Shown here one piece after another: positions 21,307 to 31,807 of a DNA stretch of 64,000 nucleotides (its first letter is position 1; each line of letters opens with the position of its first letter). This stretch comes from Ovis canadensis (lineage: Eukaryota; Chordata; Mammalia; Artiodactyla; Bovidae). The DNA lies in contig NC_091255.1 of the NCBI RefSeq assembly GCF_042477335.2, positions 21,368,501-21,432,500 of the forward strand. Direction: 5' to 3'. The notes beneath the pieces were generated by a model, which saw only the letters and a list, made by a program, of their open reading frames with translations, was not told where the DNA came from and did not search any database. A program made the position numbers and the translations under genes.

Positions 21307-21395
21307 TTGTAGGCACTCTTTTCCAACTCTGGTTCCCCTCTGTCTTCTCAGGCTGAGGTGGCTTGAGATGTACTTCTCAGCTTAATGAGGGAAAG

Positions 21396-21600
21396 AGAGA
21401 CAGCATTTATTGAACACCTGCTGTATGCCAGACCCTGGCCTTGGGCCTTTCACCAAATACTGTCTCCTTGAAGCCTCACAAGACCCTGAGTACTTGCAGT
21501 ATACGCCCCAGAGGTCATGTGACTTGTTCAAGGTCACAGAACAAAACCACAATGAAGCTGGGTTTGAATCCATCCTTGAAGACTAGAGCATCCTAGAGCC
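21396..21600 (-). mobile_element. MIR
   Basis: Antisense: CATTTATTGAACACCTGCTG, GACTTGTTCAAGGTCACAGA, CTGGGTTTGAATCC. Confidence 0.8.
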
Positions 21601-21689
21601 TCAGTGCCTGAGAACTGGGGAGGACCCAGGGCTTTTGAACGTGAGCTCAGCTGTGGTCAGCAGGATCTTGAGGGGTGGGGTGGGAGGGA

Positions 21690-21980
21690 TGGAGACTCCT
21701 AGTCTGGAGAGGAGAGACTCCCTTGACCTGGGGGAGTTCTTAGTCTGATGGCAGGGGAGAGAAGCCCCTATTCTGGGGAGCTCCGAATCTGATGGGGAGA
21801 CAGATCCCCTGCCAAGGGAAAGCTCTCAGGCAAATGGAGGAGGCTCCCCTATTCTGGGGAGCAAGCAATCTAATGCAGGGCGTGGGGGGGGGGGCGAGGA
21901 AGGAATACAGCCTCTGCCCTGGCGGTGGGGGAGGGTGCCTCTGGTCTGATGAGAAAGTACAGTCTCCGTCAGTCAGATGA
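21690..21980. repeat. Degenerate tandem repeat, units about 40-57 bp
   Basis: Units begin near 21715, 21762, 21802, 21841 and 21903. CCCCTATTCTGGGGAGC occurs exactly twice (from 21765 and 21846) and GTCTGATG-like words recur. Too diverged to be a recent array. Confidence 0.55.
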
Positions 21981-23340
21981 GACGCCAATCTAACCGATCC
22001 ACACAGAGAAAAAAGAAAAAGGGTGCAAATGAGCGAGATTCGAGGCAGAGCGAATGGACACTGCAAACAGAGAGCTCGGAGCACAAGGGCAGGACCCCAG
22101 CCCTGGTGTGCCCAGCGCCTCACTTCCGGGTTAGGGCGGGGCCTAAGCGGGGCGGGGGTGGGGTGGGGACAGGTCATCAGCTTCCCCCTGCTCTTTCCCT
22201 ACGTTTGCGTTTCCCCCCTGGGCTGACCTCTCCCATGACTGGCAGGTGGGGAAACGTCAGGCCTTGACAGGGACGGAGACCTCGCCACGGTCCTGATTCT
22301 CTGCGCCAACAGCTCCCCGTTTTCCAAACAGCCCCCCCACCCCGAGTCCTGTGTGCCCAGGACTTGGACTCTCTCCCGTCTCCCCCCTCCCCTGTCTCTT
22401 TGCACAGAAGACAAATGGAGATCCCGGAGGACAGGAAAGAAAGATCCGGGAGGGCAAGATCGCGGAGGGGAAGGAAGGGAGCAGGGCTAATGAAGCCATG
22501 TCACAGCAGAGCCGCGGAGATGGGTGAAGTGTCTGCGGCTGCAGGTGAGAAGCGCACGCGGTCCCGCGTTATCAGTGACACTCGCGAGGCCGTCTCTGCA
22601 GCGAACACTCTGCGGTCCGGGGTCGTAAAGCAGCTACACAGTTAAGAGCCGGTGTTCCTCACTCCGTCCATTTACCATAGGGGAGTGAACTTGAGGAGGT
22701 TTCTTGGTGAGTCTGGACCGCGAGCCTCTGGATGCCTCTTCCCGGAGATAGGGCCTTGGGACCAAAAAATGGAGACACAGAGACGGAAGGAGAGAGGAAG
22801 GCGGCGGGGGCGCAGCGGACCAGGCGGGGAGCGGGCCCTTCCCGGTCTTCGCGGCCGCGGGGGTCGGGGCGGGGGAGGGGGGCTCGGCGCCCGGGTCCCG
22901 GGCGGCGGCGGCTGCGGCTTTGTTGGCGGCCGGCTCGGGGAGCAACCTTGAGCGCGGGCGCGGAGACAGTGATTTAGGGGCTGGCATTGAAGCGTGAAGG
23001 TAAATGGCCACATTTCACCGTCAGAAGGTGAGCGGGAGGCGCCCGCCCCTTCCCTTCCCCCAAGGCCCCGGGGGTGGGGGGTGCGGGGGAGCGGCCTGTC
23101 GCGGGCACCCGCCGAGATCCCGGCTGAATCCCTGAGGCCCTGCGGCCGCAGCCGCGCCGGAGGAGGGAAGCCGGACACCCAGCTCCTCTTTCCTGACCCG
23201 TTCCTATCTGGGGAACTTAAGCGATCTGGGGCCCGAAGCTGCTTCAGGGGAGAATCTGAGAGGCGAAGGCCCACAGCCCGAGGACCTGAGGGACCCTCTG
23301 CTGGTCAGGACGTGGTGCGGGGAGCAGCTTAACTCTTCAC
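21981..23340. promoter_or_regulatory. CpG island, best promoter candidate
   Basis: CpG-dense, particularly 22780-23170. A CCAAT box (21985-21989), an ETS site ACTTCCGG (22122-22129) and GC boxes (22134-22140, about 22149-22157) occur within 180 bp. Donor-like sites follow at 22545 (CAG/GTGAGA) and 23028 (AAG/GTGAGC). Frames of up to 200 residues here are Pro/Arg-rich by composition. No recognised exon; direction is uncertain, though motif and donor order slightly favours plus. Confidence 0.5.
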
Positions 23341-23644
23341 AGGGGTCCTGAGTTTGGTCGGCCTTCTGCTCACAGTGCAGATGTGGAAACAGGCTCAGGA
23401 GATTAAGTGACCTGCTGCAGACCCTGCCTCTGGGGAGGGATGAACAGGGAGGGATCTAGGTCTTCAGAACCCCCAGCCTGTGTTCAGCCCCCTAAATCCC
23501 CAGCAGGTTGCCTCCAAGAGCTCTGGGATCTGGGTACTGGGTGTGGGGGAGCTTGTGGGTTGAGGAAATGTCCGCATCCAGCAACCTCCTGTGCTTTGAA
23601 AATAATACAGGAAAATAATCATGAAAATAACTCCTGCTCTTCAT
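23341..23644. other. Unassigned
   Basis: Unique sequence downstream of the CpG island; 23585-23640 AT-rich. Confidence 0.4.
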
Positions 23645-23849
23645 GTTCCCAGGTGGCTGAGACAGAAAAGAATCCACCTGAAATGCTGGAGACCCAGGTC
23701 TGGGTCGGGAAGATCTCCTGGAGGAGGGCATGACAGCTCATTCTAGTATTCTTGCCTGGGAAACCCCATGGACAGAGGAGCCTGGCGGGCTGCAGTCCAT
23801 GGGGTCACAAAGAGTTGGACACGACTGAAGTGACTAACATTTTCACTAA
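23645..23849 (+). mobile_element. Bov-tA SINE
   Basis: TTCCCAGGTGGCTGAGACAG head through GTTGGACACGACTGAAGTGA. Confidence 0.9.
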
Positions 23850-24284
23850 CACGTCATATTAAAAAAAATACAGAAATGTGGCTGTGATTTGATAACGCTT
23901 CTTTTTGATCCATCTAACCCTCCCTCCTTTGGGCAAAGCTTCCTTCCCGGAGACCCCTGAATCTCTCCCACAGTTCTGAGCCAAGTGCATGTGAGTGGAG
24001 TGTTGAGATGAGTAATTTGATTCATTTTGTTATTTTGCTGAGAAAAAGAGGCCCAAGCTGGGGCACGCGTGCCTTGTTGGAGTAGGGGCATGACATTACA
24101 GACTGCCCCCGCCCCCTGCCCTGCCCCAGCATCATTTCCCAGGCTCAAGTGACAGAGAGAGGCAGAGTCAGGAGGAGGTGGGTGGGAGGAGTAAGCCCAG
24201 GGCACCAAGGCTGGGCCAGAGATCCCAGAGGGTGGAAGGAAACAGCTCCCTGGCTTGGGGCAGCTTTGGTGGTTTTTATTCATA
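23850..24284. other. Unassigned
   Basis: 24005-24065 has AGTAATTTGATTCATTTTG, a short AT-rich patch; otherwise featureless. Confidence 0.4.
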
Positions 24285-24465
24285 ACAGCTGCTTTTTCTT
24301 GGATGCCTACTAAGTGTTCAGTATACCTTTCATCATGTCAGCAACCCTATGTAATACATATTGTTATCCCTATTTTATAGATATGAACACTGAGGCTGGG
24401 CCCCTGATCTAAAACTCCACTGCTGAGAGGTGGTGAAGCTGGGATTGGACCTGAGTCCCATTGAC
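24285..24465 (-). mobile_element. MIR
   Basis: Antisense: TGCCTACTAAGTGTTCAGTA, CTATTTTATAGATATGAACA, GCTGGGATTGGACCTGAG. Confidence 0.8.
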
Positions 24466-25020
24466 CGTAGAGAGATTCTTCTTCTGTGGCCGCTCTCTTT
24501 CACTGGGAAGTGGACTGCAGAGGCCTTGGGGAGATGACCCAGCACTCAATGGGAAAGGAGGCTGGCATTCACCTCCCTCTTGTGGTTTTCCTTGGGCCAG
24601 TTCTCCTACGGAGTCTGGGTGGGACCGCGGGTCAGGGCAGAGGGTAGTCAGGTGTGGGAGGTGGAGGTCAGAGCTCTCAGCTGACAGTTGCCCTCAACCC
24701 TGGGCAGACAGAAGAGGGTCCCTGGGGGTGGGAGGGTGGGGGCTGTGTATCCTCAGGTTCCAGAGGAAGGTGCCACGGATGGTGGGAGAGAGATTACCTT
24801 CCATGGTCTGAATTACTCCTGGAGAGGCCAAAGATCCCCTACTAGAGAAATTCCATGGGGCCAGGGTGGGCAGGTGTAGGCATCCCAGGGCTTCATCCTT
24901 TCTAGGATGGGCCCTGGTGGGAGCAAAACCAGCCACAGGACCCAGGTGCACACAGGCTGAGGCTTTGGGGAAGTGAGGCCCGTTTTCAGAAAGCCCTGGT
25001 TCCTCAGACCCCAGTTCCTA
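24466..25020. other. Unassigned
   Basis: GC-rich unique DNA; frames here lack any recognisable family. Confidence 0.4.
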
Positions 25021-25024
25021 TGAC

Positions 25025-25180
25025 AACTTCAAATAGCCGTCATCATTGAACACTGACCGTGTGCCCCAAACTGTGCTAAGCCTTCTCTTAATCCTGACAG
25101 CCGCCGTGTGCAGTAGCAACTATATTAACTCCACCTGACCGATGAGTAAATAGAGGCAGAAGCTCGCCTGACCCGGGGGT
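25025..25180 (-). mobile_element. MIR
   Basis: Antisense: ATTGAACACTGACCGTGTGC, ACTGTGCTAAGCC, ACCGATGAGTAAATAGAGGC. Confidence 0.75.
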
Positions 25181-25291
25181 GGGGGCAGGAGGACACAGCA
25201 TGTGGAGAGGGGTCTCCAGACCCTTATAATCTCAGCACAGGGCCTGGCCCCTGGAAGCCCTCAATACACGTAGCTTCTTTATTATTCTTTT

Positions 25292-25393
25292 GTTTGTTTG
25301 TTTTATTTATTTTTAATTGAGATAATTGCTTTACATTAGTGAGCAGGTTTCTGCCATACATCAATGTGGATCAGCCATAGGTCCGCTATTATT
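25292..25393 (-). mobile_element. L1 3' end fragment
   Basis: TTAATTGAGATAATTGCTTT and CCATACATCAATGTGGATCA are antisense ruminant L1 3' sequence. Confidence 0.7.
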
Positions 25394-25607
25394 AGGCTTT
25401 CCTGGTGGCTCAGACGGTAAAGAATCCGCCTGCAATGCAGGAGACCCAGGTTCAATCCCTGGACTGGGAAGAGCCCCTGGAGAAGGGAGTGGATACATAC
25501 TCCGTACTCCGGTATTACTGCCTGGAGAATCCCAAGGACAGAGGAGCCTGGCAGGCTACAGTCCACCGAGTCACAAAGAGACATGACTGAGCGACTAACA
25601 CACACAC
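25394..25607 (+). mobile_element. Bov-tA SINE inserted in L1 fragment
   Basis: GGCTTTCCTGGTGGCTCAGA head to CATGACTGAGCGACTAACAC; ATTATTAG / ATAATTAG flanks. Confidence 0.95.
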
Positions 25608-26084
25608 CATAATTAGTCTTGCTGTTTGGTGGGTGGAGGCATTGGGTGGGGCCACCTTGCCTTTCAGCCCATTATTTTCGGGTCAAGGTCTTATCTTCTA
25701 AACTGGGGTCTCAGAGTACACATCTTTCTCCCAGCTTCTTCTGAGTCTGCCTTTAGTTCCAGGTGGCCCTTGATCTAGGGGAGATGCATGTGGGAGCCTG
25801 TGTGTGTGAACGTGATGAAAAGACGTCTCTTGTTCTGTGAAGAGCAGAGAAGAGGGTCCCAGAAAGGCCCTTCCTTCCCAGGACAGGGTCCTATCCTGGG
25901 TCACTTCAGGAACACCCCCCACCACCACCATTTCTGCGTTGGTCACCTGGACGGAGGTGGGCGGTGTCAGGCTAACCTCTTTTCCCTTCATCAACCAGTG
26001 GTGACCAGACCAGGGGTCTGTCCTCCTTCTGGGTCCTCAGCCCTCTGCTCCCCAACCCTGGTCCTTGGCAGGGATCCCAGATTC
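25608..26084. other. Unassigned
   Basis: No supported gene or repeat. Confidence 0.4.
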
Positions 26085-26190
26085 CAGCTGGTCCAACCCC
26101 ACCTTTTGATAGATAAGGGCAGGGAAGCTCAGAGAAGGGGAGCGACCTGCACAAGGTCACACAGCGAGTGATGATGCTGGGGTAGGCAAC
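26085..26190 (-). mobile_element. MIR-like fragment
   Basis: CAGCTGGTCCAACCCCACCT, GCTCAGAGAAGGGGAGCGAC, CAAGGTCACACAGCGAG. Confidence 0.65.
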
Positions 26191-26319
26191 CCGAGGGGAA
26201 TCTCCTAGGGCTCCCGGTTTGGGGGGGGTGCTCGAGAAATGAGGGGTGCCCGCCCTCTCCTCTTGCCTGGGGTGTTGTCAGCTTGAGCACTGGCTACCCG
26301 CCCCCATCCCCATCCACGC

Positions 26320-26720
26320 ACCAGGTGGAATTGTCTTAATGCAGCAAATTGTTCATACACATGTAAGCAAATATCTCCTCAAATTATCTCTTATCACCAA
26401 ATAGGCCACGATGCTCACCGGCTGGAGGGCTGAGGTTGTCTTTCAATCCACTGATGATGAGCGGGAGGCAGGGGAGGGGGGCCGGCTGACACCAGAAATA
26501 AACCGGCTGAGCGGGGATGGTTGTCGCAAGGGGCAGAGCGAAGTTGTCAGGCGGCGAGAGCGTGTGAGGCGGCAGGACGATAATGTGGCATGACACTTCT
26601 GAAATGAGCGGCCCGTTGCCATGGTGAGCAGCCAGGAGGGACTGGCTCTCCCGAGGCTGAAATAAAACACGCTTTAAATGATGTTTGATTAGAATTTAGA
26701 TCATGTAACCGAATACCTCA
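26320..26720. promoter_or_regulatory. Candidate noncoding regulatory element
   Basis: Repeat-free 400 bp: AT-rich ends (TAAGCAAATATCTCCTCAAA; GATTAGAATTTAGATCATG) around a CpG-containing centre with GTTGCCATGG, half of an RFX X-box. No coding frame of note. Confidence 0.45.
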
Positions 26721-26835
26721 GTCCTTCTCGTCCCGGTGCTTTTCTTCTTTTCTTCTCAATTCTCCCCTTCTCCCCTCCATCCCCTCCCCACCCCACCCTG
26801 GAGGGGGGCACAGGCACACTCCTGTGCCACACTCA

Positions 26836-26866
26836 CACAGGCACACACACACACTTGCACACACAC

Positions 26867-26899
<33 letters not shown>
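26836..26899. repeat. (CA)n then (CT)n microsatellites
   Basis: Short interrupted CA runs to about 26867, then a 29-base CT run from 26871. Confidence 0.9.
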
Positions 26900-27019
26900 C
26901 CCAGTTGTTCTCTGCCTTGGTTGGCCCTCATTTCAGAAAACTTGGCTCAGAGCAGATGCCGGGGGCCCCTTGGCGGGGTCGCAGCACTGGCCTCGGGTCC
27001 TGGTTTAAGTCTCTGCTGC

Positions 27020-27240
27020 TGTGCTCTGATGATAGTGACGCTAAAACACTCCACAGGGTCCCAGCCTCTTCTTTGTGCCCTTTACAAAGCTCCGCCCCAT
27101 GCAAGCTTGTATTTACTCTCGCTGCAGCCCTTTCCGACTTGTCATCATACCCATTTTCTGGATGGGGAAGCTGAGGCTCAAAGAGGCCAAATGTCTTATC
27201 CAAGATCACACACGATGTGGATTCAGCACTGCTACAGGCT
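27020..27240 (-). mobile_element. MIR
   Basis: Antisense: CATACCCATTTTCTGGATGG, GAAGCTGAGGCTCAAAGAGG, TATCCAAGATCACACACGAT. Confidence 0.8.
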
Positions 27241-27883
27241 CCTTTTGGGGCGCTGGGGAGAACCCTCCTGAACACCTTTAGGAGGAAGGGAGTGGAGCCT
27301 GCTCTCTGTCCTCTGGGTCCTCGACCTTGACTGGCCCAGCTTGTTTTGAAGATCTACGCTGCTCTTGTTCTGCCTGTGTGAACCATCCCAGGGATGGGCA
27401 AAGCCCCGACTTGGTTCCAGAGGGCATTGGGACACACTCTGTGATTTTCTTGTCATATGCTCCTGCTCTTTTGTTTGGCAATGGACGTATGTTTTATTTG
27501 CGGTGGTTTTTCCAGGGCATGCTGCCCAGATGGGGAAGACAGCCAGTCCCGAAGACAGAGGGCACTGCTATTGATTATGGCTGGCATGTAGAGACAGGGC
27601 AGGCAGGGATGCTCTTGGTGCCCGGATTTTCTCAGAGGCCCCTGGGAAGTTATCATCATCCTAGGTGTGTGTCAGAAGGCTGCGGCTTGACCCAGTGTCC
27701 ATCTTCTCCAGCAGACCAAGGTCTCCGGACTGTCTCTCTCACCCTCAGCCAGTCCATCCATGTGTTCACTTGTTCAACATCAGCTGTGTGCCAAGATGCT
27801 TTCTGTGGAGCAGCCCTGACCTCCGCCTTCACAGGTGCGGCGGTTTGTGGGCCATGGGCAGGTGATCTGAAGACAGACACCCA
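27241..27883. other. Unique sequence with an L2-like remnant
   Basis: 27755-27830 (TTGTTCAACATCAGCTGTGT) resembles an antisense L2 3' end. The 260-residue plus frame (27327-28109) crosses this and a CA repeat and is not gene-like. Confidence 0.4.
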
Positions 27884-27895
27884 AACACACACACA

Positions 27896-27930
<35 letters not shown>
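27884..27930. repeat. (CA)n microsatellite
   Basis: About 15 uninterrupted units after a short interruption. Confidence 0.95.
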
Positions 27931-27931
<1 letters not shown>

Positions 27932-28083
27932 GTCTCCTTTGATGCAGAGTGTGAATGATCTAATACAGGAGGAAGCAAATTGCTCTGGGAACATCAAGGA
28001 TGGGAGCCCTCCTGTGTCAGATGGGGACCCAGGAAGCCTTCTCAGAGGAGATGATAAACGAAGGAAGACAAAGGGCTTCTCAG

Positions 28084-28296
28084 GACTCCCCTGGTGGCCC
28101 AACCGTTGAGGCTCTGCCCTCCCAAAGACGGAGGCCTGAGTCTGATCCCAGGTCAGGGAACTAGATTCCACATGCTGCAATTGAGAGTTCTCTTGCTGCA
28201 ATTAGAGATCCTGCATGCAGCAATGGGGATCTTGTGTGCTGCAATTAAAGCCCGGTGCAGCTGAAATTAAAAATATATATATATTAAAAAAAAAAA
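28084..28296 (+). mobile_element. tRNA-Glu SINE (CHR/SINE2 type)
   Basis: GACTCCCCTGGTGGCCCAAC head. The body has three variants of CTGCAATT(A/G)AGA. (TA)n and poly-A end. Flanks GACAAAGGGCTTCTC and GACAAGCGCTTCTC. Confidence 0.85.
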
Positions 28297-28394
28297 GACA
28301 AGCGCTTCTCCAAGTGCTCAGACAGAAAGGACAGCCCAGGCGGGGAGCCCTCGATGTGCAAAGTCCAACATACCCAGCAGAAAGGAAGTTCCTG

Positions 28395-28470
28395 GGGTAG
28401 ACGGTGGGGGTGGGAGTGGGATTGCGGATGGGGTGGGGGGTTGGGAAGGTGGGGGTGAGAGGGTGGGTGT
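28395..28470 (+). other. G-rich tract, potential quadruplex
   Basis: At least seven runs of three or more G within 75 bases, separated by one to five bases. Confidence 0.6.
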
Positions 28471-28474
28471 CTGT

Positions 28475-28690
28475 GTTTCTTCCATTAGACTCTAAGCTTT
28501 TGAAAGGCAGAGACTGAGCCCCTGAAAACCTCCCCCCAAGATGGGGTTACCCTGAGGGTATAGAGGTGTCTTTTATTTCTTTTGTCTTCTGAAATTCAAA
28601 AGGCCTTCATTTCTTGGCATATCCTGTTTACTCTGAAAGCAGGGGCCCCTCCTTAATGTATGTGTCTGGCCTCCCTAGTGTTTGGCACAG
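28475..28690 (+). mobile_element. L2 3' fragments
   Basis: TTAGACTCTAAGCTTTTGAA and, after a gap, CTAGTGTTTGGCACAGG fit an L2 3' end. Confidence 0.5.
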
Positions 28691-28710
28691 GATCTGTTTC
28701 ACATATATAT

Positions 28711-29019
28711 TTAATTTAAAAAATTTAAATTTATTTATGTTTTTGGCTGTGCTGGGTCTTTGTCATTGCTTGCTTGGGCTTCTCTCTACCTGCAGAGACG
28801 GGGGAGAGGGGGCTACTCTCTAGTTATGATGGCTTCTCTCGCTGAGGAGCACAGACTTCAGCAGTTGCTGCTTCCGGGCTCTGGAGCGCAGGCTCAGTAG
28901 CTGCGGTGCACAGGCTTAGCTGCTCCGTGGCATATGGGATCCTCCCAGATCAGGGATGGAACCTGTGTCTCCAGCATCGACAGGTGGATTCTTCTCTACT
29001 GAGCGACCAGGGAAGCCCC
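28711..29019 (-). mobile_element. Long tRNA-Glu SINE (CHRL type)
   Basis: TTTATTTATGTTTTTGGCTG start, GGCTCAGTAGCTGCGGTGCA middle, GAGCGACCAGGGAAGCCCC head. Confidence 0.9.
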
Positions 29020-29037
29020 TATAGTCAATTTTTGACA

Positions 29038-29145
29038 GCACCCTGGAGCATGGGAGGGACCTTAGTTTCCCCGACCAGGGATCAAAATTTTGCCCCCTGC
29101 ACTGGGAGGCAGAGTCTCAACCACTGGACCACCGGGGAAGTCCTG
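29038..29145 (-). mobile_element. tRNA-Glu SINE, truncated, tandem to CHRL
   Basis: GACCTTAGTTTCCCCGACCA through CACTGGACCACCGGGGAAGT. Confidence 0.8.
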
Positions 29146-29169
29146 GACCTGATATGTAAAAATGAATCA

Positions 29170-29260
29170 GTGCTCATTGGGTACTTACTGTGTACCCGGC
29201 ATTGTGCTAAACGTTTCACAGGTGATTCCCTCCTTTGAGCAGCGCTTGGCCAGCAACAAC
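29170..29260 (-). mobile_element. MIR fragment
   Basis: TGGGTACTTACTGTGTACCC and GCATTGTGCTAAACGTTTCA. Confidence 0.7.
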
Positions 29261-29849
29261 TCCCTGGTATTTCAAGGGCAGGGGGTTTGGTGAGGAGAGA
29301 AGCTGTGGATCAGAGTCTGGGGCCCCAGAGGGAAGGATAGGAGGTGAAGGAGCACACAGGCCTGGATAAATTAGGCCATCAAGGTTGGGAAGAGGCAGAG
29401 GACATTTGACTGGGACTGACTGGGATGGGAAGGGGGTCGGCAGGGGCGGCAAGAGACGCAGGTTAGAGAAGCAGCCATCACCTAGAACCAGGGGTCTTTC
29501 TCCCTTCCCCACCCCACCCATCTGGTTGCTGTCAACGTCTGAATCCAGCCCTTCCTTCCAGCCCCGCCGCTCCTGCCCTTGGCTGATTTATCCCCCGCTT
29601 GGACCTCTGCAGCACTTCTCACTGGCTCCTCGCCCCAGAATTCTCCTTCCGCCACCTTTCCCTCCTGGCCAGCTGTCAGCTTCCTGTAACTTAGATTTGA
29701 CTGCTTCATTCCTGTGCCTCAAAGCCACCGTGACCCCGTTGTGGACCCATGACCCAGGGTCCACAGCTCTGACTTCCAGCCTGCTCTCAGGCCCCACTGT
29801 GATGTGATCCCAGCCTGCCTCTCTGGCCTCGACGACGCTCGAGTTCTCG
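29261..29849. other. Unassigned
   Basis: Unique sequence; 29600-29800 may be an old L2 but I cannot anchor it. Confidence 0.35.
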
Positions 29850-30027
29850 TCTCCTGATTGGTCAGTTCTTGGTGCCTCTTCTTACCTGCACCTGTGCAAA
29901 CTCAGAGTGCCCTGCAGGAATGCCCTGTCTTGCCCCCTGGTCAAGGCTGACTCATCTCTTTCTTTGCAGGCTCAGCTCAAGTCGTTCCCACTCTGGAACC
30001 CCTTTCCTGACCACTTCTTTCAGAAAG
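29850..30027 (+). mobile_element. L2 fragment
   Basis: CAGGCTCAGCTCAAGTCGTT and CCTTTCCTGACCACTTC are L2 3' landmarks; cut by the next SINE. Confidence 0.65.
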
Positions 30028-30172
30028 CATGTACCTTTTTCTTTTTCTTATTTTTTGGCCATGTTTTGTGGCTTGTGGGAGCTTAGTTGCCTCGCCAGAG
30101 GTTGAAGCAGGGTCCTCTGCAGTGAAAGCGCAGAGTCTTAACCACTGGACTATTGGAGAATTCTCAGAAGGC
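30028..30172 (-). mobile_element. tRNA-Glu SINE (CHR/SINE2 type)
   Basis: TTTTTTGGCCATGTTTTGTG to ACCACTGGACTATTGGAGAA. Flanks GAAAGCATGTACC / GAAGGCATGTATC are a diverged target duplication. Confidence 0.85.
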
Positions 30173-30178
30173 ATGTAT

Positions 30179-30532
30179 CTTAGTCAGCTTGAGCTGCCAT
30201 AACAAAACACGATAGACTGGGTGGTTTAAACAACAGAAATGTATTTTGCCTAGTTCTGGGAAGTCCAAGGTCAAGGCACTGGCTCATTTGGTTCCCTGGA
30301 GGGTCCCTGTTCTCCTGACTGCAGATGGCTGTCTTCTCTCTGGGGTCTTCACGTGGTAGACAGAGCGGGGAAGAGCTCTGGTCTCTTTCTCTTCTTACAA
30401 GGCACTAATTCCACCACAGGGCCCCACCCTCCTGACTTTATTAAATTACCTCCCAAAGTCCTCATCTCCAAACCCAATCACATTGGGCTTCAGCGTATGA
30501 ATTTTGTGGGGAACAAACATCCAGCCCACAAC
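30179..30532 (-). mobile_element. MLT1-type solo LTR (ERVL-MaLR)
   Basis: Reverse complement of an MLT1-type LTR: TTAGTCAGCTTGAGCTGCCA at one end, TTACCTCCCAAAGTCCTCAT inside, CATCCAGCCCACAACAG at the other. No internal or coding sequence; an ancient, inert relic. Confidence 0.8.
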
Positions 30533-31054
30533 AGCCTGTCTGTTACAGGCAGGTCAGATTTTTCAATGTTGTCTAACTGTTTCAGGTTATTTCCTCAAGT
30601 TGACTGGAAGCTCCCTGAGGAGCAAAGTGTGACTGGCAGTAATTGTGTGTTGATGTGCCTGGTAATAACATCTACCTATTTATTACAGGCTCCCCAAAAG
30701 TTTACATTCAAGGGTCCCTAGACTTCACCTTTCCTCTGTCCCCAAGGAAGTTTCTGTGTTTAGCCCTGTTTGGGCCTCAATAGCTTGGGTGGGCATAGAA
30801 GATTGGAAAGAAAGTTGAAAGAAGCCTAGAAACCTTAGAATAACTTCCTTCAGAAAAGACAGAGTGCCCCTCCTGGCTGGAGAGGATCGAAGGATAAAAG
30901 GCAGAGGGGAGAGCAGAGGTAGGCACCTGCAGGGGCTGGTTTGGTGAGGGCTTCAGGGGAGGTTGAGGCACCTTGAATGAGCTGTGGGAGGGAGTGAGGG
31001 ATGGGAGAAGATTCAAATACATGCCACTTTGTCTCTTGAATGTGTGTGCATGTT
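30533..31054. other. Unassigned
   Basis: 30590-30690 (GGAAGCTCCCTGAGGAGCAA) may be L2-derived; remainder unique. Confidence 0.4.
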
Positions 31055-31196
31055 ACATATATATATACACACACACATATTGGAGAAGAAAATGGCAACC
31101 CACTCCACTATTCTTGCCTGGAGAATCCCCAGGGACAGAGGAGCCTGGCAGGCTACAGTCCATGGGGTTGCAAGAGTCGGACACTACTTAGCAACT
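31055..31196 (+). mobile_element. BovA monomer after an (AT)n(AC)n run
   Basis: A short AT/AC microsatellite (31055-31079) leads into GGAGAAGAAAATGGCAACCC and ends at GTCGGACACTACTTAGCAAC; no tRNA-like head. Confidence 0.85.
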
Positions 31197-31225
31197 AAAC
31201 CACCACCACCATACACACATGTAAT

Positions 31226-31437
31226 GGTGGCGCTAGCAGTTAAGAACCAACCTGCCAATGGAGGAGAAGTAAGAGATGCAGGCTCGATCCCTGTGTCAAG
31301 AAGACCCCCTGGGGGAGGGCATGGCAACCCACTCCAGTATTCTTGCCTGGAAAATGCCATGGACAGAGGAGTCTGGCAGGCTTTAGTCCATAGGATCACA
31401 AAGAGTCGGGACACAACTGAAGTGACTTAGCACGCAC
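31226..31437 (+). mobile_element. Bov-tA SINE, diverged head
   Basis: Head TGGTGGCGCTAGCAGTTAAG, body CCCCTGGGGGAGGGCATGGC, end GAAGTGACTTAGCACGC. The head retains GGTGGCGCTA, part of a CTCF-like motif. Confidence 0.9.
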
Positions 31438-31807
31438 GAGGAGAGAAGGATGGGGCCACCATGGTCTTTGAACTCTGTGTTGGGGGATACCAGGAGGCTC
31501 ATTAGGCTGGAACGTGATTATAGGTACCTACAGCTCAGCTCTATCTATGGGGTCAAAGGTGGCACAGGTCCAGGCCTCTGTAGCCTTCAGAGTCCAGACG
31601 ACAGTGTGATTCGCTGCTTGGGAGCGTGGTTGTGGGAGGCCTGAAGTGGGGGGGAGTGGCAGGTGTTCTGGAGGGTGTGCAGAGAAAGGGGCGGGGCGCC
31701 TTGAGGCCAAGGACAATTAACAGGGCTCACTGCCTCCCTGGGCTTCACCTGTTACCACGCAGGGCCTCTTTGGTAAAGGGACAAACTTACAACTCAGAGT
31801 AACTTTG
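31438..31807. other. Unassigned
   Basis: Unique DNA; nothing supported. Confidence 0.4.

Noticed and set aside
22672-23274. 200-residue Pro/Arg-rich minus-strand frame
   Set aside because: Arises from GC-rich CpG-island sequence; competing frames exist on both strands and no domain is visible.
27327-28109. 260-residue plus-strand frame
   Set aside because: Runs through unique DNA, an L2-like remnant, a CA microsatellite and into a SINE; incompatible with a gene.
30179-30532. Endogenous retrovirus with coding potential
   Set aside because: Only a decayed MaLR LTR is present; no internal region.
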